A stretch of DNA of 19,534 nt, from positions 1 through 19,534 of the forward strand of contig DAXETY010000001.1 of the NCBI GenBank assembly GCA_051155755.1, read 5' to 3'. The notes below the pieces were generated by a model. The model worked only from the letters and a program-made list of their open reading frames with translations, did not search any database and had not been told where the DNA came from. The DNA is from DAXETY01 sp051155755 (GTDB lineage Bacteria; Desulfobacterota; Desulfobacteria; Desulfobacterales; SG8-13). Below are positions 14,466 through 19,534 of this stretch, in pieces. The first letter of the stretch is position 1, and each line of letters begins with the position of its first letter. The translations under genes were made by a program, and so were the position numbers.

Positions 14466-14641
14466 TGCCGCCGGATATAGCGGATATGCTTTCAACAGGC
14501 AACCACCAATTTTAACCGATCCCCCGGAACGGACCAATAACGGTCCATCGATTGCAATCAGGCCCGGAGTGCTTACCGTCCACCTTGAACCGCAAACGTT
14601 TTGAAAATTTGAGGCGCTCAAACCAGTTACCAATTGCCCCG

Positions 14642-14881
14642 GTGAAACCGCTACGAAAATATTTCCGGATCGATCGCAAGCAGATTGCCTACTTGAAATT
14701 CATTCTGGAAGGGTACGATGGGATGGCCGTTCTTTCCACCCTGGATCCCGAGGCCGGCGTCGTCATGCTGGACATCGGTCCGGGTTGCGAAGCCGATGTC
14801 AATCTGATAATAGATGATCTGGGCCGGGAGATTCGAATCGAACCGTTGAACGGACCTCCTTCGGACGGGAATCTTTCGTAA
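14642..14881 (+). CDS. DUF4911-like small protein
   Basis: A 79-residue cytoplasmic protein, VKPLRKYFRIDRKQIAYLKF at the start, then FILEGYDGMAVLSTLDPEAGVVML, and ending IRIEPLNGPPSDGNLS. The 'F-I-L-E-(G/A)-Y-(D/E)-G' and 'T-L-D-P' wording is like the DUF4911 family that I associate with deltaproteobacteria. Function is unknown; the plan of two beta-strands, a central GY and an acidic helix (ADVNLIIDDL) suggests a small ligand-binding or regulatory module. The GTG at 14642 is preferred because it begins just where the conserved part starts; an upstream TTG (14552) opens the same frame but has no Shine-Dalgarno and encodes a poorly structured, Arg/Asn-rich stretch. No Shine-Dalgarno is visible at 14642 either. 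miaB follows, and the pair looks co-transcribed. Confidence 0.7.
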   Translation: MKPLRKYFRIDRKQIAYLKFILEGYDGMAVLSTLDPEAGVVMLDIGPGCEADVNLIIDDLGREIRIEPLNGPPSDGNLS

Positions 14882-14959
14882 TCACTGCCCGCGAAAACGA
14901 TTTCGGAACCCGTTCTGCGGCTGTTGACCGAACGCGTCATGTCGGATGATGTGGTTTTT

Positions 14960-16402
14960 ATGGACGCCAGAAAATTGTATATACACACCATTGGTTGCCA
15001 GATGAACGTCTACGACTCCGGTAGAATTGCCCGGGGATTGGCCGCACGGAACTACCACCTGACGGCCGACATTCATACGGCGGACCTGGTGATTGTAAAT
15101 ACCTGCGCCATTCGCGGGAAAGCCGAACAAAAGGTGTTCAGCTTTCTGGGTCGACTGGCAAAGCTCAAACGGGAAAAACCCTCTCTGCTGATCGGCGTCG
15201 CTGGCTGCGTGGCCCAGCAGCAGGGCGAGCGGATCGTCCGGCGTGTTCCGCAGGTGAACCTGGTTTTTGGACCGGATGCCATCGGTCGGCTGCCGGCGAT
15301 GGTCCACGCCGTTGAACAAGATCCGAGTCCACTGGTGGATGTGGGCGGCGGCGAAGCGGTCGAGCCGGCCGAACCCCTCGACGGTGCCGACGTCGAAGAC
15401 GGCATCAGCCGATTTGTCACCATCATGAAAGGATGTGACAATTTCTGCACGTATTGTGTCGTGCCTTTCGTGCGCGGCCGAGAACAAAGTCGACAACCGG
15501 ACAACATTCTGGCCGAGATCCGGAATCGGGTGCGCCACGGCGTTGTTGAAGTCACTTTGCTGGGACAGAATGTCAACAGTTACGGAACGAAAGAAGGGCT
15601 TTGCAGCTTTGCCGAACTGTTGGCACACATCGATGCGGTGGAAGGTCTGAAGCGTATCCGTTTTACGACATCGCATCCGAAGGACCTGTCATCCGAGCTT
15701 TGCCGGGCGTTTGCGCAGATCGGCAAACTGTGCCGGCACATTCACCTCCCGGTGCAGTCCGGTTCGGATCGGGTCCTGCGCCGTATGAATCGCCGTTATT
15801 CGCGCGAAGATTATCTGGCCAGAGTCGATATGTTGCGCGAAGCCTGTCCGGACATTGCAATCACATCGGATTTTATTGTCGGTTTTCCGGGAGAGAGCGA
15901 TGCGGATTTCCAGAAGACGCTCGAACTGATGCAAACGGTTCAGTACGACAGTGTCTTTGCCTTCAAATATTCCGATCGTCCGGAGGCACCGGCGCGTCGA
16001 TTTCAGGACAAGGTTGACGAAAAAACAAAAGAAGATCGACTCAAGCAGTTGCTCGCAGATCAGGAAGCGATTACTCTCAAGAAACACCGCACGCTCGTTG
16101 GCTCTCGACAGGAGGTGTTGGTGGAGGGATTCAGCCGGAAGCAGACCGCTCTGGCTGCTGCAGGCGGCGCGTGCAGCACTTCGAACGCTCACCGCCTGCA
16201 GTGGACCGGGAGAACGACTCACAATCGGATCGTAAATTTCAACATCGATCGCCGACCAGCCGCCGCCCCGGAAAACCTCACCGGCCAATTGGTGCAGGTG
16301 CACATCGAAAGCGCATTGGCTCACTCTCTGCGTGGGGTTTTCCATCCGGAAGATATCCCCACCAAAGCCGATGTGAAAGGAGAAGACAGTTATGCTGCAT
16401 AA
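14960..16402 (+). CDS. miaB: tRNA-2-methylthio-N6-dimethylallyladenosine synthase
   Basis: A radical-SAM methylthiotransferase converting i6A37 to ms2i6A37 in tRNA. The N-terminal UPF0004 domain carries three cluster cysteines, in HTIGCQMNVYD, VIVNTCAIRGKAEQKVF and VAGCVAQQQ. The radical-SAM motif CDNFCTYC follows, with VVPFVRGREQSR directly after it, the MiaB-type wording rather than RimO. A C-terminal TRAM domain follows, with GRTTHNRIVNF. The start is uncertain: ATG 14960 (MDARKLYIHTIGCQMN) aligns best with E. coli MiaB, but ATG 14939 and TTG 14924 are in frame and none has a strong Shine-Dalgarno. The TRAM region has about 16 extra residues before GRT compared with E. coli, around an inverted repeat. 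The stop overlaps the next gene by 11 bp. Confidence 0.93.
   Translation: MDARKLYIHTIGCQMNVYDSGRIARGLAARNYHLTADIHTADLVIVNTCAIRGKAEQKVFSFLGRLAKLKREKPSLLIGVAGCVAQQQGERIVRRVPQVNLVFGPDAIGRLPAMVHAVEQDPSPLVDVGGGEAVEPAEPLDGADVEDGISRFVTIMKGCDNFCTYCVVPFVRGREQSRQPDNILAEIRNRVRHGVVEVTLLGQNVNSYGTKEGLCSFAELLAHIDAVEGLKRIRFTTSHPKDLSSELCRAFAQIGKLCRHIHLPVQSGSDRVLRRMNRRYSREDYLARVDMLREACPDIAITSDFIVGFPGESDADFQKTLELMQTVQYDSVFAFKYSDRPEAPARRFQDKVDEKTKEDRLKQLLADQEAITLKKHRTLVGSRQEVLVEGFSRKQTALAAAGGACSTSNAHRLQWTGRTTHNRIVNFNIDRRPAAAPENLTGQLVQVHIESALAHSLRGVFHPEDIPTKADVKGEDSYAA
16158..16201. repeat. 10-bp inverted repeat inside the miaB TRAM region
   Basis: CTGCAGGCGG (16158-16167) and CCGCCTGCAG (16192-16201) are perfect inverted repeats separated by 24 bp. 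They fall in the stretch encoding AAGGACSTSNAHRLQ, the part of MiaB that is longer than in E. coli. It reads in frame. Confidence 0.6.
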
Positions 16403-16889
16403 AGTTAGCATAGCAGGACTGACCATGGATCCGACATCCAATACGCCCATTATCATCCTGAAGTCGGAAGAAACCGATCAGGCGGTCCCCATCTGGATCG
16501 GGCTGTTGGAAGCCACCTCCATTGCTTCCGCGCTTCAGAATGTGAAGTTCGACCGGCCGATGACACACGATTTGTTCAAGAATTTTTCGGAGATTCTGAA
16601 AATTGCCGTCACCCGGGTCGAGGTTTGCGATTTGAGAGACAGTACCTATTTCGCTCGAATTTATTTCGAATCCGGTGAACTCACATTCGATATGGACGCC
16701 CGGCCCAGCGATGCGATCGCACTGGCACTGCGATTCGATGCCCCCATTTTCATGGACGAGAAGGTCATCGAAAAGTCCAAAGCCACCCAGCAGGAGGCCG
16801 AAGTCCTCGATGAGAGCGAAGAAGGCAAAAAGTGGGCGGAATATTTGAAAAACCTGGATCCGGACGACTTCGGCAAATACAAGGTGTGA
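16392..16889 (+). CDS. Bifunctional nuclease (DUF151/BFN) family protein
   Basis: A 165-residue cytoplasmic protein with one BFN domain at about 1-130. Family members have reported DNase and RNase activities, and a fold first seen in Thermotoga TM0160. Visible motifs are VPIWIGLLEATSIASAL (32-48), RPMTHDLF (55-62), RVEVCDLRDSTYFARI (75-90) and DARPSDAIALALRF (102-115), which is the family's most constant segment. The C-terminal tail (about 130-165) is acidic and Lys-rich and probably flexible. AAAGGAG (16376-16382) nine bases before ATG gives a good start inside the end of miaB, so expression is likely coupled to miaB. The physiological substrate is not known. Confidence 0.9.
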   Translation: MLHKVSIAGLTMDPTSNTPIIILKSEETDQAVPIWIGLLEATSIASALQNVKFDRPMTHDLFKNFSEILKIAVTRVEVCDLRDSTYFARIYFESGELTFDMDARPSDAIALALRFDAPIFMDEKVIEKSKATQQEAEVLDESEEGKKWAEYLKNLDPDDFGKYKV

Positions 16890-17099
16890 TGGCAGCCTGA
16901 AGCGCAACCTTGCCCCCTTGCGAGTCCGCTGGGTGCCGGTTGAGGCCCAACTTCCAGAACGCTTTGAAAGCGCATCGAACCGCTGGAACTTTTCAGGCCC
17001 CTTTCCCGAAACCGCTTCATCCCGAAAAACGGCTCACCACCATTTTTTTACATTTTTCATTGGCTTAAACGGTTTTTTGCGGAATTTTCCGGAGCTGAA

Positions 17100-17975
17100 T
17101 TGGAAACCTCGATCTCCATATCGAAAGTATCCGCGCATGGCGGCCACAGCGGCCCCTTCTGCGGTCATGCCCGCGGGTCGCTCGAGTCGATCGTGGATGA
17201 ATATGTGCGGCAGGGATTCGAGTGGATCGGCATTACCGAACACATGCCACCGTCGCATGAACGATTCATGTATCCCGAAGAAGCCACAGCCGGCGAAAGT
17301 GTCCAGAGCCTTCGCGATCGCTTCGACCGTTATATGTCCACATGCCGGCGCATTCAAAAAGAACGCTCGGATCACATCCGGATTTACGTTGGATTCGAAA
17401 CCGAAGCTTTTTCCGGCGCCCTGAAAACGGCCCGGCAGCTTCGTCGAGCGTACCGGCCGGACTACATCGTCGGGTCGGTTCACCACGTGGACGACATCGG
17501 ATTCGATCTTTCGCCGGAAACCTACCGGATTGCCGCCGAACAGGTCGGCGGTCTGGATGAACTCTATCGACGGTATTTCGACCGTCAATACGAATTGATC
17601 AACCAGCTTCGACCCGAGGTGGTCGGCCACTTCGATTTGATCCGGATATTCGATTCGGACTATCGAAATCGGATGCAGCGCCGGACCATACAAGATCGCG
17701 TGCAAAGGAACCTGAAGGCGATCCGGCAACTGGACCTTGCCATCGACGTCAACTTCAGGGCGTTTTTGAAAGGTTTCGATGAGCCCTATCCGGCCATACC
17801 GATTCTAAGACAGGCAATCGAGTGGGGCATTGCCCTGCTGCCCGGAGACGACTCTCACGGCACCGAAAGCGTGGGGGCATATATGGAAGAGGGACTGCAG
17901 TTGCTCGAATCACTGGGCGCCGACTGCCGCTGGCGGACGCCGGTAGCGCCGGCAAGCCATTCGCATCCGCTTTGA
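17100..17975 (+). CDS. Histidinol-phosphatase, PHP family
   Basis: Predicted to dephosphorylate histidinol phosphate, the step after HisC in histidine biosynthesis. The 291-residue protein has PHP-family motifs: HGGHSGPFCGHARGS (13-27), GITEHMPP (44-51), GFETEAF (98-104), VGSVHHVDD (124-132), GHFDLIRIF (176-184) and GDDSHGTESVGAY (249-261). The first motif is H-x-x-H rather than the H-x-H of many PHP proteins, and the last is DDSH rather than SDAH; I believe this variant occurs in other bacterial members. The start is TTG 17100, supported by GGAG (17091-17094) five bases upstream; no ATG lies near. A 210-bp gap separates it from the DUF151 gene, so it may have its own promoter, which I could not locate. 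It is convergent with the M29 aminopeptidase gene. Confidence 0.82.
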   Translation: METSISISKVSAHGGHSGPFCGHARGSLESIVDEYVRQGFEWIGITEHMPPSHERFMYPEEATAGESVQSLRDRFDRYMSTCRRIQKERSDHIRIYVGFETEAFSGALKTARQLRRAYRPDYIVGSVHHVDDIGFDLSPETYRIAAEQVGGLDELYRRYFDRQYELINQLRPEVVGHFDLIRIFDSDYRNRMQRRTIQDRVQRNLKAIRQLDLAIDVNFRAFLKGFDEPYPAIPILRQAIEWGIALLPGDDSHGTESVGAYMEEGLQLLESLGADCRWRTPVAPASHSHPL

Positions 17976-18030
17976 AGTAACGGCAGTACCGGGACGGTCA
18001 ATCATCGAAATCCTCCCTTCTGCAAACCGG

Positions 18031-19230
18031 TCAAATCTGGAACTGTCCGTCTTCGTAAATCAGCCTGCTTTTTCCGGATGACAATATCGCCGTCACCCGT
18101 TTGTTCTGCGTGTTTACCAGATCCCAGTGCAGGGCCGAATCGTTGAAACCGAGATTTTGTTTCAGCGGTTCGGCCAAATCCCTGGATTTTCCGGCAAACG
18201 ACTCCGAGTAGGACGACCCCATCGCCACATGGCAGTTTCCGTAGCGACCGCCGTAATTTTCGTCATAAAGCGTATTGGCCATAAACGCATCGATGCGTGA
18301 AAAACGCCGGTCCGTAAGGGAAAATTCACCGATGCGTCCGGCACCCGGGTCCATTGACAACTGCTGGCGCAAAAATGAGTCTCCGATTTCCGCCTGCGCA
18401 TCTATCAGGAGGCCGTTTTGAAACTCCAGGCGCACCTTTTCGACGAGGTTACCGCTTCGAAACGACGGCTGGTCGGCATAAAAAACACCGTCCGTGCCGC
18501 GCCAGTCGGGTGAAATAAAAACTTCGAAGCTGGGAATGTTGTGTCCGGAAAGCCCCAGCCAGCGCCTGCGTTCCCCCACCCGGATCTTCAAATCGATGTG
18601 CTCGGATTCCACTTGCAGCGTATCGATTTTCAAACGGTTCAGGCGTCGTTTAATCGCCTGAATATCGGAATATACCTGCCGCCAGGCTTCCACGGGCGAC
18701 CGTCGATTTAAAAAGCAGGCTTTGACCACCTGGCGGGCGTAGGCTTCCGAAGACATGCCGGCGTGGCCGGCCAACGCTTCGGTTGGCACCAGGCAGAGCG
18801 TCCAGCTGAACAGCCCCCGCTCTTCGCGCCGGTCGAGAATGCTTCGCAGGAACTTACGGGCTACAGTCGTTTTTCCGATTCTGGCCGGATCGACATCGCT
18901 CAAATGCGTCATCGATTCCGGTGCATACAACAGGATACTGCCGTTCAGGTCTCGATACAGGGTCTCTTCCCCCGGCGGAACGAATTTCAACTGACGGTCG
19001 TTGGAAAGCGAATAGAAGCTTTTCTCCATGCCGGGCGTTTCCAACTGCCGCTGTACGGGATGAACGCCCATTTGAATCAGGCGGGCATACAGAATTTCCG
19101 CCAGCGGCAGGGCGGGACGATGGTAGCGCAGGGCCACCACGTCGTTTTTGTGAATTTTCCCTGTCCGGGCGGTTTCCAGCGCCCACAAGAGAACGTCGGC
19201 ATAGCGTTGCAGTTGTCGGTCGGTAAACAT
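18031..19230 (-). CDS. Aminopeptidase, M29 (thermophilic aminopeptidase) family
   Basis: A 399-residue metallo-aminopeptidase, probably cytoplasmic, that would remove N-terminal residues from peptides. Numbered from the chosen Met, likely metal-binding and catalytic residues are E236 (in PSFEVFISP), E302 (GRIGEFSL), H334 and Y341 (NCHVAMGSSY), H368 and D370 (LHWDLV). The spacings of 66, 32, 7, 27 and 2 nearly reproduce the AmpS/AmpT pattern, so the site looks intact. The N-terminal half (about 1-220) is much less like the family as I know it. AAAGGAG seven bases upstream (19237-19243 on the plus strand) selects ATG 19228-19230 over an in-frame ATG nine codons earlier. It converges with the histidinol-phosphatase gene and is preceded by repeat island C. 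Confidence 0.88.
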   Translation of the reverse strand: MFTDRQLQRYADVLLWALETARTGKIHKNDVVALRYHRPALPLAEILYARLIQMGVHPVQRQLETPGMEKSFYSLSNDRQLKFVPPGEETLYRDLNGSILLYAPESMTHLSDVDPARIGKTTVARKFLRSILDRREERGLFSWTLCLVPTEALAGHAGMSSEAYARQVVKACFLNRRSPVEAWRQVYSDIQAIKRRLNRLKIDTLQVESEHIDLKIRVGERRRWLGLSGHNIPSFEVFISPDWRGTDGVFYADQPSFRSGNLVEKVRLEFQNGLLIDAQAEIGDSFLRQQLSMDPGAGRIGEFSLTDRRFSRIDAFMANTLYDENYGGRYGNCHVAMGSSYSESFAGKSRDLAEPLKQNLGFNDSALHWDLVNTQNKRVTAILSSGKSRLIYEDGQFQI

Positions 19231-19324
19231 GCGATGCTCCTTTAATCGATACTCCATGTCTGAAAGGAAAGGAACGAAAAGACGATAAAGAGGCGGTTTT
19301 TTCGATCATGGAACGTTCGTTGTG

Positions 19325-19402
19325 TGTTGTCCGTGGTCCGTTGTGGAAAAACCAGATGTATTTTCCGGCAACGGACAACTGACCACTGACAACGGACAAC
19401 AG
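19325..19402. repeat. Intergenic repeat island C
   Basis: TGTTGTCCGTGGTCCGTTGT (19325-19344) faces an inverted relative containing GGACAACTGACCACTGAC (19372-19389) and ACAACGGACAAC (19390-19401). These are the same modules as in islands A and B, here with a 26-bp spacer and no ATTGGTT or GGCGAAA module. Small ORFs across it are repeat translations. Confidence 0.75.
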
Positions 19403-19442
19403 ACGCATACTGCAAAGCCGATGAATGATCGATTCAACCTTC

Positions 19443-19474
19443 AGCGCTTTTGCAGCTGCCGGACCAAAAGCGCT
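19443..19474 (-). terminator. Stem-loop at the stop of the truncated right-end gene
   Basis: AGCGCTTTT (19443-19451) pairs perfectly with AAAAGCGCT (19466-19474) across a 14-base loop. It starts at the last base of the stop codon of the minus-strand partial gene. No strong T-run follows on the minus strand, so it is a weak terminator call. Confidence 0.4.
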
Positions 19475-19534
19475 CAATCCCCGTGCCCGTGATCTTCGTC
19501 CTTGAGAAACAGGCGATGGTAGTCGTCTTCCGAC
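19474..19534 (-). CDS. C-terminal fragment of an unidentified minus-strand gene (partial)
   Basis: An open frame entering from the right edge reads SEDDYHRLFLKDEDHGHGD and stops at TGA (19476-19474 on the minus strand). The His/Asp-rich tail could bind metal, but the fragment is too short to identify. A stem-loop begins at its stop codon, consistent with a genuine gene end. Nothing more can be said from 19 residues. Confidence 0.45.
   Translation of the reverse strand, partial: SEDDYHRLFLKDEDHGHGD

Noticed and set aside
14480..14510. Minus-strand TTGCCT and TATATC with 17-bp spacing as a recJ promoter
   Set aside because: Both boxes match at only 4 of 6 positions and the implied transcript would begin almost at the ATG.
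14466..14633. Upstream extension of recJ to an earlier start
   Set aside because: The extra 56 residues do not resemble RecJ, the extension would run back over the divergent DUF4911 upstream region, and Met at 14465 matches the usual RecJ N-terminus.

Overview
The window looks like a housekeeping stretch of a Gram-negative, moderately GC-rich chromosome, most likely a sulfate-reducer-type Desulfobacterota (Desulfobacterales, Desulfosarcina-like). The evidence is the order hisC-cmk-rpsA, a DUF4911-type gene beside miaB and a DUF151 nuclease gene, a six-domain ribosomal protein S1, and several predicted outer-membrane lipoproteins. The lineage is inferred from gene content and protein style, not from a search.

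Layout. Positions 1-3155 (+) hold the 3' end of hisC, cytidylate kinase (cmk) and ribosomal protein S1 (rpsA), closed by a clear rho-independent terminator. A YciO/Sua5-type threonylcarbamoyl-AMP synthase gene lies on the minus strand (3578-4186). A 453-bp gap with palindromes, one of them PurR/LacI-operator-like, precedes guaB (4640-6103, +) and dnaE (6202-9723, +). Two small lipoprotein genes are divergent: a BamE/SmpA-like one (-) and a PA14-domain one (+). A minus-strand block follows: recJ, then a 139-aa unknown protein coupled to an RNase Z-like metallo-hydrolase, with its own promoter candidate. A plus-strand block holds a DUF4911-like gene, miaB and a bifunctional nuclease (DUF151), then a PHP-type histidinol-phosphatase. 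An M29 aminopeptidase (-) and the tail of an unidentified minus-strand gene end the window.

How the genes work together. DnaE and RecJ serve DNA replication and repair. RpsA, MiaB and the threonylcarbamoyl-AMP synthase serve translation and tRNA modification (the t6A and ms2i6A type modifications flanking the anticodon). Cmk and GuaB feed nucleotide pools. HisC and the histidinol-phosphatase catalyse consecutive steps of histidine synthesis but sit about 17 kb apart.

I see no defence system, prophage, insertion sequence, CRISPR array, rRNA or tRNA gene. The most unusual material is between genes. Three gaps (about 130-402, 3182-3573 and 19325-19402) are mosaics of the same short low-complexity modules, in both orientations. 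Other points worth a look are a 10-bp inverted repeat inside an apparent in-frame expansion of the MiaB TRAM region, an 18-bp near-identical direct repeat flanking the PA14 lipoprotein gene, and a DnaE whose PHP domain keeps a full set of metal-ligand residues.
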